DNA of 64,000 nucleotides from Salibaculum sp035270045 (GTDB lineage: Bacteria; Pseudomonadota; Alphaproteobacteria; Rhodobacterales; Rhodobacteraceae). The notes beneath the pieces were generated by a model. The model saw only the letters and a list, made by a program, of their open reading frames with translations. It had not been told where the DNA came from and made no database searches. The position numbers and the translations under genes are program-made. Below, one piece after another: positions 1-8,998 of this stretch. How positions within the stretch are numbered: the first letter of the stretch is position 1; each line of letters opens with the position of its first letter. Location: contig NZ_DATFIP010000077.1 in NCBI RefSeq assembly GCF_035270045.1, forward strand, positions 18,680-82,679, read 5' to 3'.

Positions 1-860
1 GGGTCGAGGCAACGGGGCGCGGTGTGCAATATGGTCTGCGCGAGTTCTTCCGCGAACCCGAGGACGTGAAGAAGGCGGGCCTGTCGGGCAGGCTCGACGG
101 CAAGCGCGTGATCGTTCAGGGCCTCGGCAACGTGGGCTACCACGCCGCCAAGTTCCTGTCCGAAGAGGACGGCTGCAAGGTCATCGGCATCATCGAGCGC
201 GATGGTGCCTTGTTCAACGAGGCCGGCATCGACGTGGAAACCGTCCGTCAGTGGATCATCAAACATGGCGGGGTGTCGAAATACCCTGATGCCACCCATC
301 AGGCCGATGGGTCCAAGGTGCTGGAAGCCGAGTGCGACATTCTCATCCCGGCGGCGCTTGAGGGGGTCATCAACCTTCAGAATGCCCCGCGTATCAAGGC
401 GCCGCTGATCATCGAGGCCGCTAACGGCCCGATTACCGCCGGCGCGGACGATGTGCTGCGCGAGAAGGGCACCGTGATCATCCCCGACCTTTATGCCAAC
501 GCGGGCGGTGTCACCGTGTCCTACTTCGAATGGGTCAAGAACCTGTCCCACATCCGTTTCGGCCGGATGCAGCGCCGCCAGGAAGAGGCCCGGCACGAGC
601 TGATCGTCAACGAGCTGGAGCGCCTTGACGCCATGATGGGCGATGCCTGGTCCATGTCGCCGGACTTCAAGCGCCGCTACATGCGGGGCGCCGACGAACT
701 TGAACTGGTGCGCTCGGGGTTGGACGACACCATGCGCTCGGCCTTCCAGGCGATGCGCAACACCTGGCACGGGCGCAGCGACGTCAATGACCTGCGCACC
801 GCCGGTTTCATCACCGCGATCGACCGCGTCGCCATGAGCTATGCGGCCAAGGGCCTCTGA
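1..860 (+). CDS. gdhA: Glutamate dehydrogenase (Glu/Leu/Phe/Val family), 3' part
   Basis: The gene is cut by the left edge: the reading frame is open from base 3 and reads VEATGRGVQYGL, the conserved stretch before the dinucleotide domain, so the GTG at 24 is internal and not a start. About 285 C-terminal residues are visible. The Rossmann motif VIVQGLGNVGYHAA and the following IIERDGALF segment mark the NAD(P)-binding domain. The family interconverts glutamate and 2-oxoglutarate plus ammonia in the cytosol. The active-site lysine region would lie upstream of the window. Glutamate dehydrogenase is the best fit; coenzyme preference cannot be read with confidence. Confidence 0.88.
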   Translation, partial: VEATGRGVQYGLREFFREPEDVKKAGLSGRLDGKRVIVQGLGNVGYHAAKFLSEEDGCKVIGIIERDGALFNEAGIDVETVRQWIIKHGGVSKYPDATHQADGSKVLEAECDILIPAALEGVINLQNAPRIKAPLIIEAANGPITAGADDVLREKGTVIIPDLYANAGGVTVSYFEWVKNLSHIRFGRMQRRQEEARHELIVNELERLDAMMGDAWSMSPDFKRRYMRGADELELVRSGLDDTMRSAFQAMRNTWHGRSDVNDLRTAGFITAIDRVAMSYAAKGL

Positions 861-914
861 GCTTCGGGGCGGGGGTCGCCTTGGCGCGGTCCGACGGCGC
901 AGGCGCATCCGATA

Positions 915-931
915 GCGACTGGAATAGTCGC
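915..931. other. Hairpin between gdhA and soxB
   Basis: GCGACT and AGTCGC form a perfect 6-bp inverted repeat with loop GGAAT in the 176-base gap. No T-run follows, so it is not a standard intrinsic terminator. It could be a regulator site for the sox operon or an mRNA end structure. No clear promoter was seen in the gap. Confidence 0.4.
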
Positions 932-1036
932 CCGTTGGCCAGCCGGTGTCGCGCAAATCCAAGCTGCGGCACCACGGGGCATTGAAACCTGCGACGGCGC
1001 CCGCTTCACTGGCAGGGTGCGACGAAAGGGCAAGGC

Positions 1037-2302
1037 ATGGGCTTCTCGGGCGGCTATTCAGGGTTCCGCGTCTTCAAGGAAGGGCTGTTCGGCCAGAAGG
1101 GCTGGAAACCCGCCTGGCGCGATCCCGACCCCAAACCGGAATACGACATCGTCGTCATCGGCGGCGGCGGGCACGGGCTGGCCACGGCCTTCTACCTTGC
1201 CAAGGAACACGGCCTGACCAACGTCGCCGTTCTGGAAAAGGGCTATATCGGTGGCGGCAACGTGGGCCGGAACACGACGATCGTGCGCGCCAACTACTTC
1301 CTGCCCGGCAATTCGGAGTTCTACAGCCATTCGCTGAAACTGTGGGAGGGGATGGAGCACGAGCTGAACTACAACGTCATGCATTCGCAGCGGGGCCTGA
1401 TCAACCTGTTCCATTCCGACGGCCAGCGCGATGCTTTCGTCCGGCGCGGTAACGCGATGGTCAACCAGGGCGACGACGCCATTCTGCTGGACCGCGAGGG
1501 TGTGCGCGACCACTTGCCCTACCTGGATTTCGACACGGCGCGGTTTCCGATCTATGGCGGACTTTATCACCCGCGCGGGGGCACGGCCCGGCACGATGCC
1601 GTGGCCTGGGGCTATGCCCGGGGGGCAGACCGGCGTGGGGTCGATCTGATCCAGAATTGCGAGGTCACGGGCATCGACACCGAGAACGGCAAGGTGCGCG
1701 GCGTGCAGACCACGCGCGGTGCGATACGCGCCGGGAAGGTCGCCATCGTGACTGCGGGGCGTTCGGGGCAGGTGGCGGCAATGGCCGGCATGCGCCTGCC
1801 CATCGAAAGCCATGTCCTGCAGGCCTTCGTGACCGAGGGGCTGAAACCCGTGATCGACCATGTCGTCAGCTTCGGCATGGGGCATTTCTACATCAGCCAG
1901 TCCGACAAGGGGGGGCTGGTCTTCGGCGGCGACCTGGATTTCCATGCCTCCTACGCCAGCCGCGGCAACCTGCCCATGGCCGAACACGTGATGGAGGCGG
2001 CGATGACCCTGATGCCCGCCATCGGCAAGGCTCGCGTGCTGCGGTCCTGGGGCGGGATAATGGACATGACGCCGGACGGCAGCCCGATCATCGACAAGAC
2101 CGATACCGAGGGGCTCTTCATCGACTGTGGCTGGTGTTACGGCGGGTTCAAGGCTGTGCCCGGGTCGGGTTTCTCCCTGGCGCACCTGATCGCCACCGGC
2201 CGCCACCACGATCCGGCGGCGAAATTCCGGCTGGATCGGTTCCGCACCGGCCGCGGCCTGATGGACGAAGAGGGCACCGGCTCTCAGCACAACCTGCACT
2301 GA
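1037..2302 (+). CDS. soxB: Sarcosine oxidase beta subunit
   Basis: 421 residues, the usual length for the beta subunit of heterotetrameric sarcosine oxidase, which oxidises sarcosine to glycine and passes the methyl carbon to tetrahydrofolate. The N-terminus MGFSGGYSGFRVFKEG is typical of SoxB; an FAD-binding IGGGGHG motif is at residues 41-47, followed by GYIGGGNVGRNT. His186 in ARHDAVAWG is a candidate for the covalent FMN site known in this subunit; this was not checked by alignment. First gene of a compact soxBDAG operon; soxD starts 9 bases downstream. RBS-like AAAGGGCAAGG precedes the ATG. Confidence 0.95.
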   Translation: MGFSGGYSGFRVFKEGLFGQKGWKPAWRDPDPKPEYDIVVIGGGGHGLATAFYLAKEHGLTNVAVLEKGYIGGGNVGRNTTIVRANYFLPGNSEFYSHSLKLWEGMEHELNYNVMHSQRGLINLFHSDGQRDAFVRRGNAMVNQGDDAILLDREGVRDHLPYLDFDTARFPIYGGLYHPRGGTARHDAVAWGYARGADRRGVDLIQNCEVTGIDTENGKVRGVQTTRGAIRAGKVAIVTAGRSGQVAAMAGMRLPIESHVLQAFVTEGLKPVIDHVVSFGMGHFYISQSDKGGLVFGGDLDFHASYASRGNLPMAEHVMEAAMTLMPAIGKARVLRSWGGIMDMTPDGSPIIDKTDTEGLFIDCGWCYGGFKAVPGSGFSLAHLIATGRHHDPAAKFRLDRFRTGRGLMDEEGTGSQHNLH

Positions 2303-2311
2303 GGACAGACG

Positions 2312-2575
2312 ATGCGTATCCCTTGCCCCCTCTGCGGGCCCCGAGACCGGCGCGAATTCACCTACCAGGGCGCGGCCGCCATGCTGGATCGTCCTGCGCC
2401 CGACGCGGGCGCCGCCGCTTGGGACGACTACCTGCACAACCGCGACAATCCCTGCGGCGAAACCCGTGACCTGTGGTTTCACGAGGCCGGCTGCGGGGCC
2501 TGGCTGGTGGTGACGCGCGACACCGCCACGCACGCGGTCATGACCGCGAAACTGGCCGAAAAGGGGGCGTCATGA
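2312..2575 (+). CDS. soxD: Sarcosine oxidase delta subunit
   Basis: 87 residues. Cys5, Cys8, His57 and Cys61 match the zinc-binding pattern of SoxD (CPxC near the N-terminus, then HExGC). The delta subunit is a small structural and folate-proximal part of the heterotetramer. The gene lies between soxB and soxA and its TGA overlaps the soxA ATG (ATGA), so the two are probably translationally coupled. Confidence 0.93.
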   Translation: MRIPCPLCGPRDRREFTYQGAAAMLDRPAPDAGAAAWDDYLHNRDNPCGETRDLWFHEAGCGAWLVVTRDTATHAVMTAKLAEKGAS

Positions 2576-5502
2576 GGATCGCGGGCCGCGGGCTGCACCA
2601 GGGCACCACCTCGGTGCCCTTCACTTTCGACGGGGAGCGCCTGACCGGGCGGGCGGGCGACACGCTGGCCGCCGCGCTGATCGCCAATGACAAGCGCATG
2701 GTCGCAAGGTCGTTCAAGTATCACCGCCCGCGCGGCATCCTGACCGCCGGGTCCGAAGAACCCAACGCACTGGTCACGATCGGCCACGGCCCGCAGAGCG
2801 ACCCGAACGTGCGGGCCACCGTGCAAGAGCTTTACGAGGGGCTGGAGGCGCGTAGCCAGAACGCTTTCCCGTCTGTCAACTTCGACCTGATGGCGGTCAA
2901 TGACCTGATGTCGCCCTTTCTTGGCGCCGGCTTCTATTACAAGACCTTCATGTGGCCGAAATCCTTCTGGGAAAAGCTCTACGAGCCCGTGATCCGCCGT
3001 GCCGCCGGGCTGGGCGCCCTGTCGGGCCTGACCAACGCGGATACCTATGAAAAGGCCTTTGCCCATTGCGACGTGCTTGTGATCGGCGCGGGGCCCGCGG
3101 GGCTAGTGGCGGCGCTGACGGCCGCCCGGGCCGGGGCGGATGTGATCCTGGCGGACGAGGATGCCCGGATGGGTGGCCGCCTGTTGGCCGAGACGGAAGA
3201 GGTGGACGGCAAGCCCGGTCATGCCTGGGCCTCCGGGATCGTCGCCGAACTGGCCGCCATGGACAATGTCCGCCTCATGCCGCGCACGGCCGTGACAGGC
3301 GCCTATGACCAGGGCACCTATGGCGCGCTGGAACGGGTGGGCCAGCATCACCCGCACCGGCCCGGAAAACCGCTGGAATGTTTCTGGCGCATCGTGGCGG
3401 GCCGCGCGATCCTGTGCGCCGGGGCCTTGGAACGGCCCGTGGCCTTCCCGAACAACGACCGCCCCGGGATCATGACGGCGGGCGCCGTGCGCGCCTACCT
3501 CAACCGCTGGGGCGTGGTGGCGGGCCGCAAGGTGGCTGTCTTCGCCAACAATGACGGGGCGCACCGCACGGCACTGGACCTGATGTCGGCTGGCGTGGAT
3601 GTTTCGGCGGTGATCGACAGCCGGGTCGAGGTGCAGGCTTTTGGCGATTACAAGCTGTTCACCGGGGCGCAGGTGATCGGCACCAAGGGCCGCAAGGGGC
3701 TGGAAAGCCTGTCGATGCGACAGGGCGGCCGGACCCTGCGGATCGAGGCCGAGTGCCTTGCCGTCTCGGGCGGCTGGAATCCCTCGGTCCACCTGGCTTG
3801 CCACATGAACCGCCGCCCCGAATGGGATGCTCGGACGCTCAGTTTCCTGCCGCGCGACGGCATGGTGCCGGGGATGTCCGTCGCCGGGGCCGCGCGCGGG
3901 CAGTTTTCCACCGCCGCCTGCCTGGCCGATGGCGTCCGCGTCGCGAAGGATGTGGTGATAGAGCTGGGCCTGACACCCTCAGACACCGCCGTGCCCGACG
4001 CCGAGGATCGTCCCTATCGCATCGAGGAGCTTTGGGCGATCGAGGGCCGGGGCCGCAAGTGGCTCGACTTCCAGAACGACGTGCATGTGAAGGATGTCAG
4101 GCTCGCCGCGCAGGAAAATTTCCGCTCGGTCGAACACATGAAGCGCTACACGACCCAAGGTATGGCCACTGACCAGGGCAAGAACTCCAACGTCGCCGCG
4201 CTGGCCGTTCTGGCCGATGCGACCGGGCGCACGATCCCCGAAACCGGGACCACGACGTTCCGCCCGCCCTACACGCCCGTCTCCATCGCCGCGATGGGCG
4301 CGGGATCACAGGGCGAGGGGTTCGCCCCCAAACGCCTGACGACCAGCCATCACGCCAGCCTGGATCGCGGTGCCCCGATGATCGAGGCTGGGCTGTGGTA
4401 TCGCCCCGGCTATTTTCCCAAGCCTGCGGAGCAGACCTGGCAAGAGGCCTGCAACCGCGAGGTCACGATGGTCCGCAACGCGGTTGGCATCTGCGACGTC
4501 TCCACGCTGGGCAAGATCGACATCCAGGGGCCGGATGCGGCGGCCTTCTTGGACTTCGTCTATACCAACACCTTCAGCACGCTGAAGGTGGGCCGGGTGC
4601 GCTATGGCCTGATGCTGCGCGAGGATGGTCACGTCATGGATGACGGCACCACCGCGCGGTTGGGCGAGGCGCATTTCCTGATGACCACGACCACCGCCGC
4701 CGCCGGCCTGGTCATGCGGCACCTGGAATGGGTGGCGCAGGCCTTGCGCCCTGACCTCGACGTGGTTTTCACCAGCGCGACCGAGCATTGGGCGCAGTTC
4801 GCCGTGGCCGGGCCGAAATCGCGTGCCCTGCTGGATGCCGTGGTCGATGGCGGCCTCGACCCCGAGTCATGGCCCTTCATGGCCTGCGGCGAGATCGATG
4901 TGATGGGCGTGCGCGGGCGGCTATTCCGTATCTCGTTCTCTGGTGAACATGCCTACGAGATCGCCGTGCCGGCCCGCTACGGCGCGGCGCTGTTTCGGGT
5001 GCTTCTGGCCCAGGCCGAGGTGCTGGGCGGCGGCGCCTACGGGATGGAGGCGCTCAACGTCTTGCGCATCGAGAAGGGGCATATCACCCATGCCGAGATC
5101 CACGGTCGCACCACGGCCTTCGATATCGGCTTCGAAGGCATGGTCAGCAAGAAGAAGGACTGCGTCGGCCAGCCTGCCTCGCGCCGGCCGGGCCTGCTGG
5201 AGGACAGCCGCGAACAACTGGTGGGGCTGAAACCCGTCGCTCCGGGCGCCAAGCTGACCGCCGGAGCGCACCTGTTCGAGGAACGCGCCGAGCCGGTGCG
5301 CACCAACGATCATGGCTATATAACCAGCGTTTGCCATTCGCCGACACTGGGGCACGACCTGGCGCTGGGTTTTCTTGCCAATGGCCGGGCGCGGCATGGG
5401 GAAACCGTCAAGGTTGTCGATCACCTGCGCGGGATCACGACGCTGGCACGGGTCTGCGACCCGGTCTTTTTCGACAAGGCAGGGGAGCGTTTCCGTGGCT
5501 AA
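2572..5502 (+). CDS. soxA: Sarcosine oxidase alpha subunit
   Basis: 976 residues from the ATG at 2572, which overlaps the soxD stop; a further 33 codons of open frame upstream lie inside soxD and are not part of the protein. Order of domains: an N-terminal small ferredoxin-like segment with the RSFKYHRPRGI motif; a dinucleotide-binding fold with VIGAGPAG (GxGxxG at 172-177) in an FAD/NAD oxidoreductase domain; and a C-terminal GcvT-like aminomethyltransferase domain from about residue 590 that binds tetrahydrofolate. This is the full alpha architecture. The stop overlaps the start of soxG by 8 bases. Confidence 0.95.
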   Translation: MRIAGRGLHQGTTSVPFTFDGERLTGRAGDTLAAALIANDKRMVARSFKYHRPRGILTAGSEEPNALVTIGHGPQSDPNVRATVQELYEGLEARSQNAFPSVNFDLMAVNDLMSPFLGAGFYYKTFMWPKSFWEKLYEPVIRRAAGLGALSGLTNADTYEKAFAHCDVLVIGAGPAGLVAALTAARAGADVILADEDARMGGRLLAETEEVDGKPGHAWASGIVAELAAMDNVRLMPRTAVTGAYDQGTYGALERVGQHHPHRPGKPLECFWRIVAGRAILCAGALERPVAFPNNDRPGIMTAGAVRAYLNRWGVVAGRKVAVFANNDGAHRTALDLMSAGVDVSAVIDSRVEVQAFGDYKLFTGAQVIGTKGRKGLESLSMRQGGRTLRIEAECLAVSGGWNPSVHLACHMNRRPEWDARTLSFLPRDGMVPGMSVAGAARGQFSTAACLADGVRVAKDVVIELGLTPSDTAVPDAEDRPYRIEELWAIEGRGRKWLDFQNDVHVKDVRLAAQENFRSVEHMKRYTTQGMATDQGKNSNVAALAVLADATGRTIPETGTTTFRPPYTPVSIAAMGAGSQGEGFAPKRLTTSHHASLDRGAPMIEAGLWYRPGYFPKPAEQTWQEACNREVTMVRNAVGICDVSTLGKIDIQGPDAAAFLDFVYTNTFSTLKVGRVRYGLMLREDGHVMDDGTTARLGEAHFLMTTTTAAAGLVMRHLEWVAQALRPDLDVVFTSATEHWAQFAVAGPKSRALLDAVVDGGLDPESWPFMACGEIDVMGVRGRLFRISFSGEHAYEIAVPARYGAALFRVLLAQAEVLGGGAYGMEALNVLRIEKGHITHAEIHGRTTAFDIGFEGMVSKKKDCVGQPASRRPGLLEDSREQLVGLKPVAPGAKLTAGAHLFEERAEPVRTNDHGYITSVCHSPTLGHDLALGFLANGRARHGETVKVVDHLRGITTLARVCDPVFFDKAGERFRG

Positions 5503-6034
5503 TCTTGTAGCTCTTTCGCCCTGTGACGGGCTTCTGCCGCAGACCATCGGCGCCGTGACCCTGACAGAGGTCAATCTTGGTCAGATCACCGCCATCCTGC
5601 CATTCAAGGGCCAGAAAAAGGCCGTCAGCGATGCCTTGAAATCGGCGCTTGGCGTGGGCTTTCCGGCACCCGGGTGCAGCCAGGCCAAGGGGCGCGCGCG
5701 TGCGGTCTGGGTCGGAAAGGGCGAGGCGCTGCTCACGGGGGTTGATTGCCCCGCGATCCAGGGCGCGGCCTGCGTGGATCAATCCGACGCGTGGTGCACG
5801 GTCGAGATCGCGGGCAAATCGGTGGAGGACGTGCTGGCGCGGCTGGTCCCTGTGGACTTGCGTGCGGCCACATTCAAACGCGGCCACACGGCGAAGACGC
5901 TGCTGGGGCAGATGACCGCCAGCGTGTCTCGCACGGGTGATGATGCCTTCGAGATCATGGTGTTCCGGTCGATGGCCGAAACACTTGTCGAAGAGCTGAC
6001 CCGCGCCGCAAGTGGCCTGGCCGCCCGCCACTGA
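5495..6034 (+). CDS. soxG: Sarcosine oxidase gamma subunit
   Basis: 179 residues from a GTG start (VANLVALSPCDG) that overlaps the end of soxA by 8 bases; GGGGAGCG at 5482-5489 is a suitable RBS. An earlier in-frame start at 5375 would lie 128 bases inside soxA and is unlikely. The subunit resembles the small GcvT-like gamma chain. It closes the soxBDAG operon. choV ends 10 bases further on the opposite strand, so the two operons converge. Confidence 0.9.
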   Translation: MANLVALSPCDGLLPQTIGAVTLTEVNLGQITAILPFKGQKKAVSDALKSALGVGFPAPGCSQAKGRARAVWVGKGEALLTGVDCPAIQGAACVDQSDAWCTVEIAGKSVEDVLARLVPVDLRAATFKRGHTAKTLLGQMTASVSRTGDDAFEIMVFRSMAETLVEELTRAASGLAARH

Positions 6035-6044
6035 GGCGTGTCGA

Positions 6045-7046
6045 TCAGCCGATGCGCGCCAGCACCGAGGCTTGCGTGACCTTGCCGATGGGCTGTCCAG
6101 CCTCGGTCACGGTCAGGCTGGGCGTGTCCTGCAAGCGGTCGATCAGGTCCGCCAGCGGCGCCTCGGCATCCACCTCTGGCCCCTCGGCCCCGTCGATCAT
6201 CACGTCCCGCGCCCGCAGCACGCCCAGCGGGTTCATGTTGGCCACGAAATCGGCCACGTAGTCATTGGCCGGGCTGGAGAAGATCTCGCGCGGGGTGCCG
6301 CATTGCACGATGCGCCCACCCTCCATGATGGCGATCCGGTTTCCGATCTTGAAAGCCTCGTCCAGGTCGTGGCTGACGAAGATGATGGTCTTGCCCAGCC
6401 GCTTCTGCAGGTCCAGCAGTTCGTCCTGCAACCGGGTCCGGATCAGCGGGTCGAGCGCGGAGAAAGGTTCGTCCATCAGCAACAGTGGCGCGTCCGTGGC
6501 AAAGGCGCGGGCCAGGCCGACTCGCTGCTGCATCCCGCCCGACAGCTCGCCGACCAGCGCATCCGCGCGATCCGCAAGTCCGACCAGTGCCAGTTGCGCC
6601 GCGACCTTCTCGTGGCGTTCGGCCTTTTCCATGCCGTCCAGTTCCAGCCCGAACCCGACGTTGTCGCGCACGCTGCGCCATGGCAGCAGGCCGAATTGCT
6701 GAAAGACCATGGCGATCCGCTTGCGGCGCAGGCGCCGCAGGGTGGCGGTGTCGGCACGGGTCACGCTGACCTTTTCGCCGCCATCTTCGACCCGCACTTC
6801 GCCGCGCACGACCGGGTTCAGCCCGTTGACGGCCCGTAGCAGGGTGGACTTGCCTGATCCGGACAGGCCCATCAACACGAGGATTTCGCCCTCTTCCACG
6901 TCGATGGAACAGTCATGCACCCCCAGGACCTGGCCCGTCTCGGTCTGGATCTCGGCACGCTCCTTGCCACTGTCCATAAGGGGCAATGCGCTTTCGGGCT
7001 TCCCGCCGAAGACGATCGAGACCCTGTCGAATTCCACCGCGCTCAT
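6045..7046 (-). CDS. choV: Choline ABC transporter ATP-binding protein
   Basis: 333 residues. Walker A GLSGSGKST at 60-68, Q-loop VFQQFGLLPW, signature LSGGMQQR at 168-175 and Walker B LLLMDEP at 188-194 are intact. The N-terminal extension and long C-terminal tail (FVANMNPLGVLRARDVM and a short regulatory region) fit the quaternary-amine ProV/OpuA/ChoV group. It energises choline import through ChoW with ChoX as binding protein. Its ATG overlaps the choW stop (ATGA), last gene of choXWV. Confidence 0.92.
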   Translation of the reverse strand: MSAVEFDRVSIVFGGKPESALPLMDSGKERAEIQTETGQVLGVHDCSIDVEEGEILVLMGLSGSGKSTLLRAVNGLNPVVRGEVRVEDGGEKVSVTRADTATLRRLRRKRIAMVFQQFGLLPWRSVRDNVGFGLELDGMEKAERHEKVAAQLALVGLADRADALVGELSGGMQQRVGLARAFATDAPLLLMDEPFSALDPLIRTRLQDELLDLQKRLGKTIIFVSHDLDEAFKIGNRIAIMEGGRIVQCGTPREIFSSPANDYVADFVANMNPLGVLRARDVMIDGAEGPEVDAEAPLADLIDRLQDTPSLTVTEAGQPIGKVTQASVLARIG

Positions 7047-7879
7047 TTCCGGTCCACCCTCAGCATCCTGTCAAGTATGATGGCCACGATCACGATCACG
7101 AGGCCGCTTTCGAACCCCTTGGCCGTGTCCACCGTGTTAAGTGCCCGCACCACCGGCACGCCGAGGCCGTCGGCGCCGACAAGGGCGGCGATGACGACCA
7201 TGGACAGCGACAGCATGATGGTCTGGTTCAGGCCGGTCATGATCTGCGGCAGGGCCGAGGGCAGCTCGACCTTCCACAATTTCTGCCGTGGCGTCGCGCC
7301 GAAGGCATCGGCGGCTTCCAGCAGCGCCAGAGGGGTCGAGGCGATGCCAAGCTGCGTCAGCCGGATCGGCGCCGGGATCACGAAGATCACCGTGGCGATC
7401 AGGCCGGGCACCATGCCGATCCCGAAAAAGACGATGGCCGGGATCAGGTAGACGAAGGTCGGCAGGGTCTGCATCAGGTCCAGCACCGGCCGCATCCAGG
7501 CGTAAAGGCGCGGGCGATGGGCCGCCGCGATCCCGATGGGCACGCCTATGGCCATGCAGACCACGCAGGCCGACAGGACCAGCGTCAGGCTCTCGGTGGT
7601 TTCCTCCCAGTAGTCCTGGTTGATGATGAAAAGGAACCCCACCGCCACGAAGAGGCAGATCTTCCAGTTGCGTTGCAACACCCATGTCAGCGCCACGAAA
7701 CAGGCGATGATGATCAACGGATGCGGGCTTTGCAGCACCCAAAGGATGCCGTCGATCAGGTTCTCCATCGCGATGGCAAGGCCATCGAAAAAAACCTGGC
7801 CCGTGGTTTCGAGCCAGTCGAACCCGGCCTCGGCCCAATCGCCGATGGGCACCTTCTTGTCGGTCAGCCAGTTGAGCAT
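7043..7879 (-). CDS. choW: Choline ABC transporter permease
   Basis: 278 residues with about six hydrophobic segments and the binding-protein-dependent permease fold (MetI-like). The EAA-like cytoplasmic loop is visible as EAADAFGATPRQKLWKVELP. The N-terminal part MLNWLTDKKVPIGDWAEAGFD is typical of ChoW. It lies between choX and choV and forms the inner-membrane channel for choline or a related quaternary amine. Confidence 0.92.
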   Translation of the reverse strand: MLNWLTDKKVPIGDWAEAGFDWLETTGQVFFDGLAIAMENLIDGILWVLQSPHPLIIIACFVALTWVLQRNWKICLFVAVGFLFIINQDYWEETTESLTLVLSACVVCMAIGVPIGIAAAHRPRLYAWMRPVLDLMQTLPTFVYLIPAIVFFGIGMVPGLIATVIFVIPAPIRLTQLGIASTPLALLEAADAFGATPRQKLWKVELPSALPQIMTGLNQTIMLSLSMVVIAALVGADGLGVPVVRALNTVDTAKGFESGLVIVIVAIILDRMLRVDRK

Positions 7880-7940
7880 CGGCCTCCATTCCGCCGCTGT
7901 CGGACAGGGCGTCGCGTTGTCTTGTCCCTTGAAGGAAGGC

Positions 7941-7964
7941 GGGCCACCCCGGACGGGGCGGCCC
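7941..7964 (-). other. Stable hairpin between choX and choW
   Basis: Read on the minus strand, GGGCCGCCCC and GGGGTGGCCC pair (one G-U) around loop GTCC, giving a 10-bp stem 8 bases past the choX stop. No T-run follows. Such hairpins behind binding-protein genes often protect the upstream mRNA and lower expression of the membrane components; that role is inferred here. Confidence 0.5.
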
Positions 7965-7972
7965 GTGGTGGA

Positions 7973-8905
7973 TTACATGCCCAGCGCGGCCGAGACGGCC
8001 TCGGCGGCATCGCCGCCGTCACTGGTTGTTACACCGTCGAGCCAGCCCATGACGACATCGGGATTGCCCGACATCCAGGCCGTGGCGGCCTCGGTCGGGT
8101 CCGTTCCGTCATTGAGGATCGCGCCCATGATCTCGTTTTCCATGGCCAGCGTGAATTCAAGATTGTTCAGGAACGCCCCGAGGTTCGGGCAGGTCTCGGC
8201 ATAGCCGGCGGTGGTGTTGGTATAGACCGTCGCGCCGCCCAGGTTGGGGCCGAACCAGTCGTCGCCGCCCTCCAGGTAGGTCATCTCGTAGTTGGCGTTC
8301 ATCGGATGGGGCTCCCAGCCGAGGAACACCACAGGTTCGTCACGCTCGCTCGCGCGGCCGACCTGGGCCAGCATCCCCGCCTCGGAGCTTTCAACGACCT
8401 CGAAGTCGGCCTCGCCCAGCCCGAAGGCGTTATCGGCGATCATGTCCATGATAAGCCGGTTGCCGTCGTTGCCCGGCTCGATGCCGTAGATCTCGGCATC
8501 CAGCGCGTCGGCATTGGCGGCGATCGCGTCGAAGCTGGTGATGCCCAGCGCGGCGCCCGCGGCGTTGGTGGCCAGAGTGTATTTCGCGCCTTCGAGGTTG
8601 GCGCGGATCGTGTCCACCGTGCCCGCCTCGCGGTAAGGCGCGATGTCACCCTCCATGGTGGGCATCCAGTTGCCAAGGAAAACGTCCACATCGCCCTCGG
8701 CCAGCGAGGTGTAGGTCACCGGAACCGAAAGCACCTTGGTGTCGGTTTCATAGCCCAGCGCCTCGAGCACCGCGGTCGTCGCGGCGGTTGTGGCGGTGAT
8801 GTCCGTCCAGCCCACGTCCGAGAAGGTGACGGTTTCGCAGTCGGCCTGTGCGGTTGTGGCTGCCGTCGCGGCGCAGATGGCGAGAACGGAAAGCGAGGAT
8901 TTCAT
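7973..8905 (-). CDS. choX: Choline-binding periplasmic protein
   Basis: 310 residues from the ATG at 8905. The open frame continues far upstream through betI, but the signal peptide (MKSSLSVLAICAATAATTAQA) fixes this start. OpuAC-type substrate-binding protein. Trp33, Trp80, Tyr109 and Trp197 fall where the choline-binding aromatic box of Sinorhizobium ChoX (remembered as W43, W90, Y119, W205) would be expected, with a constant offset of 10 for the first three. First gene of choXWV, divergent from betI with a BetI-like operator between them. Confidence 0.92.
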   Translation of the reverse strand: MKSSLSVLAICAATAATTAQADCETVTFSDVGWTDITATTAATTAVLEALGYETDTKVLSVPVTYTSLAEGDVDVFLGNWMPTMEGDIAPYREAGTVDTIRANLEGAKYTLATNAAGAALGITSFDAIAANADALDAEIYGIEPGNDGNRLIMDMIADNAFGLGEADFEVVESSEAGMLAQVGRASERDEPVVFLGWEPHPMNANYEMTYLEGGDDWFGPNLGGATVYTNTTAGYAETCPNLGAFLNNLEFTLAMENEIMGAILNDGTDPTEAATAWMSGNPDVVMGWLDGVTTSDGGDAAEAVSAALGM

Positions 8906-8939
8906 GTAAGTCTCCCTGAGTTGGTTTCGTGCTTTCTTG

Positions 8940-8953
8940 ATTGACGAGTCAAT
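8940..8953. promoter_or_regulatory. BetI-like operator in the choX-betI divergent region
   Basis: ATTGAC-GA-GTCAAT is a perfect 6-bp inverted repeat with a 2-base spacer, 35 bases upstream of choX and 46 upstream of betI. BetI operators of other bacteria are inverted repeats of the ATTGA/TCAAT type. Binding here would repress both choXWV and betIBA in the absence of choline. Confidence 0.7.
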
Positions 8954-8998
8954 AAAGAACAAACTAGCCTGTGCAGTGCAAGTCGTTTCGAGGACAAG

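Noticed and set aside
1058..2533. Long minus-strand open frame opposite soxB/soxD
   Set aside because: Shadow of a well-supported gene; no recognisable motif or RBS.
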